Source: Bacteroidales bacterium
GTDB taxonomy: Bacteria > Bacteroidota > Bacteroidia > Bacteroidales > JACABE01
Length of the DNA stretch: 44,877 nt
Reading direction: 5' to 3'
Assembly (NCBI GenBank): GCA_023251515.1
Contig: JAHEYQ010000042.1
Coordinates: forward strand, 1-44,877
Position 1 is the first letter of the stretch; each line of letters starts with the position of its first letter. A program made the translations under genes and the position numbers. Below the pieces are notes generated by a model. It did no database searches. It was given only the letters and a program-made list of their open reading frames with translations, and had not been told where the DNA came from. Shown one piece after another: positions 8,090 through 15,893 of this stretch.

Positions 8090-8740
8090 GTAAAAAAAAT
8101 GATTTTTAATAATAAAAAACGAAAAATATATTCTTTTTGTTTAAATGCAGATATACAGCGTTTTGTAAATATTCCATAAGTATAGCTATTTGGTTTCTAA
8201 ACATCAATTGTATGTTGGTTTTAAAAAAAATGCTGATTTATACTAAATTTTGCAAAACCGTTTTTTTTAACCAATTTTACTTTCATAATAATCCTATCTC
8301 CATTTTTGCAATATGTTTTCCAAAATCACAATATATTGTTTTTATCCCAAATTAATAAATAAGAGATATGAATAGTAGAACTTACTGATATAGTTGGATT
8401 AAGCCCGATTTAGTTATTGTTTTAAATTATCATAAATAATTTAGTTACAATGCCGCACGTGCGGCATTCGATTGCTTATATTCTAATAAGCAATTTGGGT
8501 TTAAATTCTTGTTAGCAAGTAGGTATTATGTAAAAATTCCTGCTTTTTCTCCTGTTCTTGTTTTTTACGATAATAATAAAATAAGAAGCTAAGTCTTGGG
8601 GAATTTGGAGAGAATAATAAATTGCATGAGTAATGGCAGATTGCGTGGTAGTTTCCTGTCAAACCGTTATGGAGTTTGTGTGGGCTAAAAACCTTAAAAT
8701 TTACCACATCACCTGCCAATACTTATACAAAATGTTGGGC
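8090..8740. other. Intergenic between NYN operon and defence ATPase, with a possible dispersed element
   Basis: 8090-8440 is AT-rich with no gene I can support. 8449-8468 is a 20-bp perfect palindrome (listed separately). 8501-8719 on the minus strand is open from a TTG codon for 72 codons. Its Lys/Gln/Glu run and oddly mixed composition look like a spurious reading of a dispersed non-coding element rather than a gene. Confidence 0.4.
8449..8468. repeat. 20-bp perfect palindrome AATGCCGCACGTGCGGCATT
   Basis: A GC-rich palindrome with no loop in otherwise very AT-rich DNA, 273 bp after the stop of the P-loop ATPase gene on the minus strand. It could be a transcription stop for that gene, a protein-binding site, or the end of a dispersed element. 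Confidence 0.7.
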
Positions 8741-10303
8741 TTAGTTGTTATTTACCGGTTCAACAGCTAAATAATTCCAAAGTGGGTCATGAATTTTCAT
8801 GCGTTTATCAATTAGTATATCATCATCACCTCGAAAAGCATATCTTATCCTTTCTCCAGTGTTTCCAATTATACCAACCTTATATAATTGTGAAAGGATA
8901 TCTGCTAATCTATATTTGGTTAATAATGCATCAACTTCAGAATACATTTGCTTTCTTTCATCTGAGTGTACTGTAATTTCATGAAATGAGAAAGGACATT
9001 TTACTCCATAAAATAGTTTTCTAATGCCTTCAATATCGTCTTCTGTATATTTTGAGCGTAATTCTTCGGTATGTTCTACCCAACTCTGTGTAGAGTATTC
9101 TTTACGTATTGAGTCAAAGACTGCATGAGAGAATGTTGTCTCATTTGGAAACTGATTTTGTGCTATTGATAACATTCTAACAATATCTCGCGGACGATAC
9201 CAAGTTTGATGTAATATGTATTCTTGAACAGGCTTAGTATTAAAACTTTTTGTAAAATACTTTTCCCATATTTCAGAAACAGGTTGTGTAATTTCTATAC
9301 CCAATGCCTTTTCACTTGAATTAATTTTCTTATTTACAATATTCAGCAAAGGATGTTGGCTAATGATCCCTGATTGATGCCAATTCAATGTTGTTCCAAA
9401 ATCAGATACAATCTTGTTTATTTCTTTACCAGATGATGGTATAGCTGTTAATACTTCACTTCTAATACCAGTTATAAAATATATTGGATAATTATTTTTT
9501 CGACATAAGGTATTCAGAGAGTTTATGGCTATAAGTAAATCCCTTATTAAGCGAACATCTTTGTTATATTGTTTTTGTTTACCTAGAGTAAGCTCTAACT
9601 CATCAATAAATATATAAAATCTTACTTTACTAGGTTTCATTTCCGTAAATAATGAATCTGCTTGACGTACAATAGAACTGAATTTAACTTGCCGTGCACC
9701 TTGATTTATCCATTCGAAATCTAAGCCAAGCTTTCCTTTAATAAAATCAAAATCTGCTTCAAGTTCAACATTTCCTTTTTTTAATTTTGGTAAATATCGT
9801 GTTATACCTGATACTTCATCACCAACCTTAGGTGCTAAGACACAACCTTTATACTTTTCAAAATTTTTATCCTTTTCAAATGGGCTAGCTAAATCAATCA
9901 TTTTTATTAAATGTCGATGTAGAAACCATCGCCAAATATTTACAAAATCTTCCTCGCTATCAGGAATCTCATCTCTATCAGCTATAGTTGCATTAACTGC
10001 CTTTGAAAAGTCTTTTTTATCTTCTTCAGTAAACTCACTTTTAAAAAGAATAAATGAGGTTTTTGCACTACTTTCCCTTTCTGCTTTTAATGCAATATAC
10101 TGTAATAAAGCTGTTTTTCCTGTCCCTTTAAGACCAGAAATAATATATTTATTGCCCAATAAGTATGAATCTAGTATTATGTTGTCTGGAACTAAATAAC
10201 TATCAAGAAATCTATCTCGTTCAACTTTTGTATTCTCAAGTATTTCATTTTTAGCATCTACCTTTCCGGTAAAAAGGTCTTTCAGTCGTAATTGATTTAT
10301 CAT
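8741..10303 (-). CDS. P-loop ATPase resembling the Sll1717 family, defence-island associated
   Basis: A 520-aa STAND-like P-loop ATPase. From the ATG at 10303, Walker A is GLKGTGKT at residues 57-64, and a Walker B strand ends FYIFIDELEL near 243-252 with the Asp-Glu pair. The downstream half is helical and contains a winged-helix-like tail. An in-frame TTG at 10372 would add 23 residues, but the ATG at 10303 leads directly into the conserved 'LRLKDLF' start and follows a short leader ORF by 7 nt. The family is often found in defence islands; here it lies 232 bp beyond herA and shares a related promoter and leader with the SIR2-HerA unit. It may be a third component or regulator of that system, or an independent ATPase. 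Confidence 0.75.
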   Translation of the reverse strand: MINQLRLKDLFTGKVDAKNEILENTKVERDRFLDSYLVPDNIILDSYLLGNKYIISGLKGTGKTALLQYIALKAERESSAKTSFILFKSEFTEEDKKDFSKAVNATIADRDEIPDSEEDFVNIWRWFLHRHLIKMIDLASPFEKDKNFEKYKGCVLAPKVGDEVSGITRYLPKLKKGNVELEADFDFIKGKLGLDFEWINQGARQVKFSSIVRQADSLFTEMKPSKVRFYIFIDELELTLGKQKQYNKDVRLIRDLLIAINSLNTLCRKNNYPIYFITGIRSEVLTAIPSSGKEINKIVSDFGTTLNWHQSGIISQHPLLNIVNKKINSSEKALGIEITQPVSEIWEKYFTKSFNTKPVQEYILHQTWYRPRDIVRMLSIAQNQFPNETTFSHAVFDSIRKEYSTQSWVEHTEELRSKYTEDDIEGIRKLFYGVKCPFSFHEITVHSDERKQMYSEVDALLTKYRLADILSQLYKVGIIGNTGERIRYAFRGDDDILIDKRMKIHDPLWNYLAVEPVNNN

Positions 10304-10310
10304 AATTTCT

Positions 10311-10457
10311 TCATTTATAATGTTTATTGATGTTTTTCGATACGGAATGTTTCCTGCAATTAATCCCAACAATTATGCAAACACAACTCAAGTTTAATAA
10401 ATGCAATAGAATTGCGTCTATTTTCTGTTTAGCTGTATTTATTATCATTGCTTTCAC
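10311..10457 (-). CDS. Possible 48-aa leader ORF before the P-loop ATPase
   Basis: A GTG-start ORF read on the minus strand from 10457. It stops 7 nt before the ATPase ATG at 10303. The first dozen codons (VKAMIINTAKQKID) align with the leader ORF before the SIR2 gene (VKTLFNRAKSEIN); the rest does not. An internal ATG is present at codon 4. It could be a translational-coupling leader or simply an open stretch in a duplicated leader. Confidence 0.2.
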   Translation of the reverse strand: MKAMIINTAKQKIDAILLHLLNLSCVCIIVGINCRKHSVSKNINKHYK

Positions 10458-10498
10458 TATTTATTATTATATTGCGTTTATTATTTTTATTTGTAATG

Positions 10499-10506
10499 CA
10501 AATTTA
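10499..10506 (-). promoter_or_regulatory. Promoter box of the P-loop ATPase (copy 2 of the shared leader)
   Basis: The minus strand reads TAAATTTG, identical to the box before the SIR2 gene. It is followed, after a 10-12 nt insertion, by the same initially transcribed AAAATAATAAACGCAATA. No good -33 TTG is seen. Confidence 0.5.
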
Positions 10507-10525
10507 CATTTTGTTATTATTTTTT

Positions 10526-10550
10526 CCCTGCCAGCTAATTAATGGCAGGG
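10526..10550 (-). terminator. Hairpin after herA
   Basis: CCCTGCCA and TGGCAGGG form an 8-bp perfect GC-rich stem around a 9-nt loop, about 55 nt after the herA stop and just before the ATPase promoter. On the minus strand an A-run, not a U-run, follows, so it may be a non-canonical terminator or an mRNA 3'-end structure. Confidence 0.45.
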
Positions 10551-10604
10551 CAGGCTATTCGATTATAGGCTGGGCTTTCTTGGAATCGTAATATCCTCAT
10601 TTTA

Positions 10605-12695
10605 TTATTTTGGTTTACCCAACCAATTATCGCAAGTATCTTCATAAGGAATTTTCAAATCAGTCAACCAATTCTTTATATACTTTGGATTGTGGCTATT
10701 AGGCGTTGGATATACATCATCAATTCTAACTTGTATTGGAGTTCTAACGCAATCGCCAGTGATAATCGCATGTTGTTGTGGAATAATTGGCAGTTGGTCT
10801 AAGATATCTGCATTCGCACTTGACACTAATCCTTTAATATACTTTTGGTCTTCAGGATTTTGAAGGCGATGAATAATAAATGAATTACATTGAGATAAAA
10901 CTGTTTTTGATAATTCAGAAGGTCTTTGGCTACAAACAACTAATGAAATACCATATTTCCGTCCTTCTCGGGCTATGCGCTCAAAAACAGTTTTTGCTAC
11001 CGATTCAGTTTTTTCTGCAATATAATTTTGAGCCTCCTCTAACACAATTACAATGGGGAATTCCCCTCTTTGTTCAGGCAAAAAGTGTGATACAAATTCA
11101 ATAATTAAACGGCCTAATAAAGCGGTTACGGTTTCTAATACCTCAAAAGGTAATTGAGATACATCTACAATTGTTATTTGGTTTGTTTTTTCCTTATTCA
11201 GAGATGTACCAGTGTCATTATAGTTCTTTATGAAACTTTTGTTTTCTTCCTGTTTATAAAACCTATTAAAGTCTCCTAAAACAAATGCAATAAAATGAGC
11301 TAAAACCTCTTTATTATGAGTGTTGGAGTCTTTCAACATAAGTGGAATTGCCATACGCTTATCATTAAGGAAACTTCTCATTCGCAGTCGTAATGTTGAA
11401 ACGAATTCGGCTATTCTATTATTACCAGTAGATTCTTGGGCAATTGCGGCATCTATAAATTTGGCACAAAGTTCTTGGTAGTTAAACCAAGTTGGCATAT
11501 CAATATTTTGTTCACTTATTAAGGATTCATTCTGATTCTCTGACTCCATTGTTCTGACAATTGTTTCTAGTTTTGCTAAAACAGGTTCGAGTTCACTCGC
11601 AGTTGGTATCTTATAATCGTTCGCCCCATTAATGTAAATTTCAGAAAGGGCATCACTTACAATAGTGCCATCGCTTAAGATTATATTTCTCCCTTTCAAA
11701 TCATCAATACTGTCTTTGTAATTTTTAATTTTCCAATAGTCACTTCCCGAGTTCTGAATATGATTTATAAGATCTTCAAATTTCTGAATGACAATTCGAC
11801 TATATGTATGAGGTTTTGCTGTTGCAATATCATTTTTTGCCAGTCCAATGGCACGATTCAATACTGGAGCCTGTGTAGCTTCGCTTGGATTAAAAAGATA
11901 TTTAACATCTTCCCAATTCATAAACCAATAAGGCACCTGAACTTTTTCATCACCGCCATAGTAATAGGCATTAATTAATTTCAGTTCCTCTTGAATTTCT
12001 AATCCAAACGAAGATAGGTTTTCAGGTAAAAATGCGTCTTTATATTCCCCGTTGGTATCAAATATTACAAAGTGTGCATTTTCAAGTTTCTTACCATTGT
12101 AATCATATTTAAATAGATTACGAATTATTGAAGCGAAGGTACAAGACTTTCCAGAACCAGTATTTCCTAATATGGCCGCATGTTTGACAAAGAATTGGTC
12201 AGAGCAAATTTTAACCTTATAATTTGAAAACGCAGGAGATGTTCCTATGGGTAGATAAAAATCCTTTTCATAATCTAATTCTTTAGTATCCTGCTTGTCA
12301 TCAAAAATATGTATGAGATCTTTTTCTGTAACATACCAGACTGGATTATCTAATGTCGGGAAATTATAAACTCCTTGAATGAACTTTTCTTTGTTGCCTT
12401 CTTTTGCAATTGTGCCAAGCATTGTCGCAGATATATATCTTGCAGAAGTTGGTAGGGTAATATTTGTTGAATTTCTATCAAATTCAATTTCTTCTTTCAT
12501 CGTTACACGAGAAATTAAGGCAACGACCCTATCTGAACCAACAGGTATAATTAAATATGAATTAATTCGGGCAATCTCATAAATATCATTTACTCCACTA
12601 GTATATGAGCCCCTTAAATCTTCATCGATTTTAATGAATACTCTAAAGTTATCAACTGATAGAACTCTTCCAATTACTTTATTTGATATTGCCAT
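10605..12695 (-). CDS. HerA-family hexameric DNA translocase/helicase of a SIR2-HerA defence system
   Basis: A 696-aa HerA/FtsK-like ATPase. It has an N-terminal HAS-barrel-like beta region (about 1-90), Walker A GNTGSGKS at 177-184, a DTNGEY motif at 213-218, Walker B IVIVLEEAQ at 548-556, and the conserved sensor/finger segment CSQRPSEL near 588-595. These are the hallmarks of the HerA/DUF87 helicases. The gene starts 17 bp after the SIR2 stop, and that pairing is the described SIR2-HerA anti-phage system, in which the two proteins form a large complex and SIR2 depletes NAD+ on infection. A terminator-like hairpin follows. The ATPase gene further downstream has its own promoter, so the core operon is two genes plus a possible leader ORF. 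Confidence 0.92.
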   Translation of the reverse strand: MAISNKVIGRVLSVDNFRVFIKIDEDLRGSYTSGVNDIYEIARINSYLIIPVGSDRVVALISRVTMKEEIEFDRNSTNITLPTSARYISATMLGTIAKEGNKEKFIQGVYNFPTLDNPVWYVTEKDLIHIFDDKQDTKELDYEKDFYLPIGTSPAFSNYKVKICSDQFFVKHAAILGNTGSGKSCTFASIIRNLFKYDYNGKKLENAHFVIFDTNGEYKDAFLPENLSSFGLEIQEELKLINAYYYGGDEKVQVPYWFMNWEDVKYLFNPSEATQAPVLNRAIGLAKNDIATAKPHTYSRIVIQKFEDLINHIQNSGSDYWKIKNYKDSIDDLKGRNIILSDGTIVSDALSEIYINGANDYKIPTASELEPVLAKLETIVRTMESENQNESLISEQNIDMPTWFNYQELCAKFIDAAIAQESTGNNRIAEFVSTLRLRMRSFLNDKRMAIPLMLKDSNTHNKEVLAHFIAFVLGDFNRFYKQEENKSFIKNYNDTGTSLNKEKTNQITIVDVSQLPFEVLETVTALLGRLIIEFVSHFLPEQRGEFPIVIVLEEAQNYIAEKTESVAKTVFERIAREGRKYGISLVVCSQRPSELSKTVLSQCNSFIIHRLQNPEDQKYIKGLVSSANADILDQLPIIPQQHAIITGDCVRTPIQVRIDDVYPTPNSHNPKYIKNWLTDLKIPYEDTCDNWLGKPK

Positions 12696-12712
12696 ACAGT
12701 CTTGTTATTTCA

Positions 12713-13966
12713 TTAAAATGGTAAATCATCAGTATTTTCCTCTTCAGCTTTCTTCGGTTCTTCATCTCTCACAATAGATTGTGAATTATCACTAGGCTCT
12801 AAAGCCAAACTTGATTCTGCATTTGGAGCTGAAGTTTTCTCATATAGTTTTTCCAGGGTGTTTGCAATCACTTCATTTTCCTCTTCCTCATATAAATCAG
12901 GCATTACATTATCAATGAATCCAATAAATGTAGACTGATTACTATCTGCTTCATCAATAATTATTATTCTTTTGTCATTCAATTTTCTAAGTTCTTCAAT
13001 CGGAGAATTTGTGTCTTTTGTCGGAGAAAAATTTGCAATAATTAGGGTGAAGGATGGAATTGAAAGTGCTTGTTTGATTATATCATTTATATGTTCATCA
13101 TAAAATGAATAACCAATGCAAAACAATACAGATTGAGGTTGATTTATCGTTTGCGAAAACTGTCTAAACAGTTCCGAATATGGCAAATCCAATGTAAACG
13201 ATTTTTTGCTGACACAGGGATAAACCATTAATTCGTTATCATCTCCAACTTTAAATTCATTATTTAAGGGTATTTCCTTAATCCCATAAGTATTGCTCAC
13301 ATTAGGCTTTGTGGCTAACCAAGATAAGGAACCGTGGATTTTATAATATTTAAGTACCTTTTCTGCTCGATGTACTTTGCCTGTCACACTCTGACCAGGA
13401 TAGTACAAATCATAGTCGTAAACTTCTGGTCTAAAACAACGATTATGGACTCCCATAAAACCATTTATATAATGGATACCTAAATTATCAAGAGCATAAT
13501 CGAATGCCATATCATAATTGGTAGTAAATAAATTTGCTCGTTTTAAATTATTAGGTCTTTGAAGTAATCTTTTTATAAATGTTTCATGAAAGTGGTATCG
13601 ATTTTTATTGAGCCTCTCATCATCTGTAATATTTAATTTTGTTTTCTCTGTGTTACAATTATCAAACAACCATTTCTGCATCGTTTTTATTGACTTGTCA
13701 ATTTCTGAAATTGATTCTCCTTTTTTTCCTTTTATAAATCTATCTGCTTGTAGACAATTCATTAAATCTTCAAAAGATGGATTTTTACCTTCCCCAAAAT
13801 ATGTGTCAATGTCATTCTTGCAAAGCTGCTTTAGTTCAGCTGGTATGATTCTTATAACAGGTGCTCCCAAATGCCAACTAGTTCCAGCTCCTGCCAATAC
13901 ACTTACATTCTCAAGTCCGAGATATTTTTTTACTCGAAGTTTATTTTCTTTTGTTGAGTCTGTCAT
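12713..13966 (-). CDS. SIR2-domain NADase of a SIR2-HerA defence system, with acidic SSB-like C-terminal tip
   Basis: A 417-aa protein with a SIR2/STIR-type NAD-binding domain: GAGTS at 26-30 (nucleotide loop), TTNYD at 148-152, KIHGSLSW at 209-216 with the catalytic-type His211, and GYSFYDEHI at 285-293. In defence SIR2 proteins this domain hydrolyses NAD+ to starve phage-infected cells. After about residue 357 the protein becomes a disordered acidic tail ending EEENTDDLPF. This resembles the C-terminal tip of bacterial SSB, which in Bacteroidota commonly ends DDLPF; the likeness is an observation and its function is unknown. The gene follows a 38-codon GTG ORF by 8 nt and precedes herA by 17 nt. 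Confidence 0.92.
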   Translation of the reverse strand: MTDSTKENKLRVKKYLGLENVSVLAGAGTSWHLGAPVIRIIPAELKQLCKNDIDTYFGEGKNPSFEDLMNCLQADRFIKGKKGESISEIDKSIKTMQKWLFDNCNTEKTKLNITDDERLNKNRYHFHETFIKRLLQRPNNLKRANLFTTNYDMAFDYALDNLGIHYINGFMGVHNRCFRPEVYDYDLYYPGQSVTGKVHRAEKVLKYYKIHGSLSWLATKPNVSNTYGIKEIPLNNEFKVGDDNELMVYPCVSKKSFTLDLPYSELFRQFSQTINQPQSVLFCIGYSFYDEHINDIIKQALSIPSFTLIIANFSPTKDTNSPIEELRKLNDKRIIIIDEADSNQSTFIGFIDNVMPDLYEEEENEVIANTLEKLYEKTSAPNAESSLALEPSDNSQSIVRDEEPKKAEEENTDDLPF

Positions 13967-13974
13967 ATTTCAAT

Positions 13975-14091
13975 TCATTTTTTAAGTCTACTAATGGTTG
14001 TGGATGTCTTCATAGCCTTGCTTCTAACGAATATATAATCCTCTTCCCATAAGTTTATTTCAGATTTAGCTCTATTAAATAATGTTTTCAC
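13975..14091 (-). CDS. Possible 38-aa leader ORF/small protein before SIR2
   Basis: A short ORF with GTG start at 14091, about 25 nt after the predicted transcription start, ending TGA 8 nt before the SIR2 ATG. The peptide is basic and helical in character (VKTLFNRAKSEINLWEED..., ending TTISRLKK). Its first dozen codons align with the leader ORF of the P-loop ATPase. I recognise no family. It may be a tiny operon gene, a coupling leader, or a leftover C-terminus. Confidence 0.3.
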   Translation of the reverse strand: MKTLFNRAKSEINLWEEDYIFVRSKAMKTSTTISRLKK

Positions 14092-14122
14092 TATAAATTC
14101 TTGTATTGCGTTTATTATTTTA

Positions 14123-14130
14123 CAAATTTA
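14123..14130 (-). promoter_or_regulatory. SIR2-HerA promoter (copy 1 of the shared leader)
   Basis: The minus strand reads TAAATTTG (a TAnnTTTG match), preceded by TTGTTTG at the -33 distance, with 17-21 nt spacing depending on which TTG is used. The initially transcribed AAAATAATAAACGCAATA is identical to that of the ATPase promoter. The -33 region overlaps the tail of the preceding terminator. Confidence 0.65.
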
Positions 14131-14154
14131 CATTAATATTTTTAAAACAAACAA

Positions 14155-14183
14155 GATTCTCTGCAAAATTTTTACAGAGAATC
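14155..14183 (-). terminator. Rho-independent terminator after the 321-aa gene
   Basis: The arms 14155-14163 and 14175-14183 (GATTCTCTG/CAGAGAATC) are perfect over 9 bp with an 11-nt loop. On the minus strand a T-rich tail TTGTTTGTTTT follows. Confidence 0.8.
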
Positions 14184-14198
14184 CTGTATTAATCAGTT

Positions 14199-15164
14199 TT
14201 ATATCAGTGCTATTTCCACTTCTGCTTGCTGGGTTGTGTCTTTGTTTACAAAAATCAGAAACTTATTGGCAGGTGCTCCCAGTTGGGCAGCGGTAATTTC
14301 GAGCTCGTCGCCGGCGGCTATTTCGGTTAGCTGGGCAGGCTGAGGTGCATCGGCGGCTACTGCGGCATAAAAATAAATTGCCTGATTGCCGTTGTTTATT
14401 ATCAGCAGATTGTCGGCTATATTAAATACAAAATCAGCAGCTTTTGAGGAGGCGGGAGCTATGCTAAGGGTATAAGTATCAGGGTCTGTATTATCTGCCT
14501 GGTGGTGGCGGAAGTTTACTATACGAAAATCGTAGTATGAATTTGCTTTGTTACGGTTGTCAATACAAGCAAGCAAAATTGTAAGGGCATTTTTATACAA
14601 CTGCATCGATACTTCTTTCCAATATGCCTCTGTTTCGGGCGAACTATCTTTTAGCGTTTGTTTTGAAGCATCGCGATTTATATTGAGTTCGTTCCAGCTT
14701 ATTCCTAATTCTTTAAATTTTAGAACAAACTCATTGCCCAGGCTTGCTTCATATTTTATAGCAAACGCTGTTAAATACACCAGCAAATTAGATATTTCAC
14801 TCTGATTGGCATTGGTATATTCTTTCAAACCATTAGGGAAACATTCTTTGTAGATTAACGAAAATTTTTCGTGCTTATAAATTACGGCACTTTCAATTTT
14901 CCGTGCCAAAGCCGTAAAGTCAGCAAGCAATTCGTTCACTTGCAAGGTATAAGTTTTACTTATGCCATCTGCTTGTTTTCGAATACTGATTAACTCAAAC
15001 CATTTGTTTTTGAAAACTTCAGTCTCTGCCAGAGGACTATCAAGCAGGCCATTAATGGTATTGTTTTTTAGTCTGTTGTAATGATTGTTCAGAAACATGG
15101 ACTTCCTGTCTAATGAAGCCGTAATGTTTTCAAACGAATTTCTGATAATACTGTCTAAATTCAT
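14199..15164 (-). CDS. Unknown 321-aa protein with helical N-terminus and beta-rich C-terminus
   Basis: I do not recognise a named family. Residues 1-215 are mostly amphipathic helices without signal peptide or membrane segment. Residues about 220-321 change to short hydrophobic beta-strand-like segments rich in Ala, Asp and Thr (for example 'NQAIYFYAAVAADAP' and 'ITAAQLGAPANKFLIFVN'), suggesting a small beta-sandwich. The codon use of the C-terminal part is visibly more GC-rich (gcggcggct, gagctcgtcgccggcg) than that of its neighbours. It is the last gene before a clear terminator and follows a tandem-repeat ORF by 75 bp from a shared promoter at 15715. Function unknown. Confidence 0.75.
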   Translation of the reverse strand: MNLDSIIRNSFENITASLDRKSMFLNNHYNRLKNNTINGLLDSPLAETEVFKNKWFELISIRKQADGISKTYTLQVNELLADFTALARKIESAVIYKHEKFSLIYKECFPNGLKEYTNANQSEISNLLVYLTAFAIKYEASLGNEFVLKFKELGISWNELNINRDASKQTLKDSSPETEAYWKEVSMQLYKNALTILLACIDNRNKANSYYDFRIVNFRHHQADNTDPDTYTLSIAPASSKAADFVFNIADNLLIINNGNQAIYFYAAVAADAPQPAQLTEIAAGDELEITAAQLGAPANKFLIFVNKDTTQQAEVEIALI

Positions 15165-15239
15165 AAGATTATTTTTATTAATACATTGTTTAACTAATTA
15201 ATATATAGATATTTTTAATATAAAAATATTCAGATTTTA

Positions 15240-15596
15240 CTAAAAGGCAGTCGGAAGTACATTCTTCAACTTTAAAATGGGCAAACGACCAGTCGGAAAT
15301 ACATTCTTCAACTTTAAAATGGGCAAACGACGAGTCGGATATACATTCTTCAACTTTAAAATGGGCAAACGACGTGTCGGAAGCTCATTTGGTAACCGCT
15401 GAAAGGGCAAACGACGAGTCGGAAGCTCATTTGGTAACCGCTGAAAGGGCAAACGACGAGTCGGAAGCTCATTTGGCAACTGCTGAAAGGACAAACGACT
15501 GCTCGGAAGCACATTTGGTAGCTGCTGAAAGGGCTTAGCAAAAAACTTATGCCGGAAACTGCCTGAAAATGTGTCAGCTAAATCAGAAAAGGGCAA
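15240..15596 (-). CDS. Tandem-repeat mini-ORF, 14-residue period
   Basis: A 118-aa ORF on the minus strand. After about 30 residues it consists almost entirely of about six 14-residue units of two related types: RRLPFQRLPNELPT near the N-terminus and RRLPILKLKNV(Y/F)PT near the C-terminus. It has no Cys and no signal peptide and is strongly basic and Pro/Leu-rich. Because the 42-bp DNA period is a multiple of three, other frames stay open too, so protein coding is not proven. A good promoter (TTG, 20-nt spacer, TATATTTG) sits about 110 bp upstream in the right direction, so the region is likely transcribed together with the 321-aa gene. Confidence 0.4.
   Translation of the reverse strand: MPFSDLADTFSGSFRHKFFAKPFQQLPNVLPSSRLSFQQLPNELPTRRLPFQRLPNELPTRRLPFQRLPNELPTRRLPILKLKNVYPTRRLPILKLKNVFPTGRLPILKLKNVLPTAF
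15244..15535. repeat. 42-bp tandem repeat array (about seven units)
   Basis: Contiguous 42-bp units in two subfamilies. Three contain ATTCTTCAACTTTAAAATGG and four contain CTCATTTGGTAACCGCTGAA or close variants. All share the core GGGCAAACGAC(G)AGTCGGA. There are no spacers, so it is not a CRISPR. Confidence 0.85.
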
Positions 15597-15632
15597 ATGA
15601 TCTACCGGAAAAGCCCTTTTCAGATTAGCTTA

Positions 15633-15654
15633 TACATCTTTAAATAAAGATGTA
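15633..15654. repeat. 22-bp palindrome in the leader of the repeat-ORF transcript
   Basis: TACATCTTTA and TAAAGATGTA are a perfect 10-bp inverted repeat separated by AA. It lies between the promoter at 15715 and the repeat ORF start at 15596, so it is either an operator or a hairpin in the 5' leader. Confidence 0.6.
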
Positions 15655-15714
15655 ATAATATAAGAACGAACACATCTGCTCAATAGTTAATAAAGAACGC
15701 GGCAGATGAGGCTG

Positions 15715-15722
15715 CAAATATA
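15715..15722 (-). promoter_or_regulatory. Promoter of the repeat ORF/321-aa operon
   Basis: The minus strand reads TATATTTG with a TTG 20 nt upstream, fitting both Bacteroidota promoter elements. The expected start is near 15708. Confidence 0.55.
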
Positions 15723-15805
15723 CATCGGCAAAAAAGCGAATGCAAGAAATAAGTGACGAAGCAAAAAAAACCTCTGTAACTTGCTGAGTGGTAATACCAA
15801 AAAAA

Positions 15806-15830
15806 TGACGAAGCATTTCGTCACTTTTTC
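15806..15830. terminator. Bidirectional hairpin with T-runs on both strands
   Basis: TGACGAA-GCAT-TTCGTCA (15806-15823) is followed by CTTTTTC on the plus strand and by TTTTTTT on the minus strand. No confident gene ends here, so it may isolate the repeat operon from the 16-kb repeat region. Confidence 0.5.
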
Positions 15831-15893
15831 ATCACTTTTTTATTTTCAGGAGGTAGTTTGGCATATAATTTGATAAGACGGGAGCTTTTTTTT

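Noticed and set aside
8137..8355. 72-codon plus-strand ORF
   Set aside because: Low-complexity AT-rich DNA, no recognisable protein features and no promoter or terminator support.
15244..15535. 42-bp repeats considered as a CRISPR array
   Set aside because: The units are contiguous with no unique spacers, there are two unit subfamilies, and no cas genes are present.
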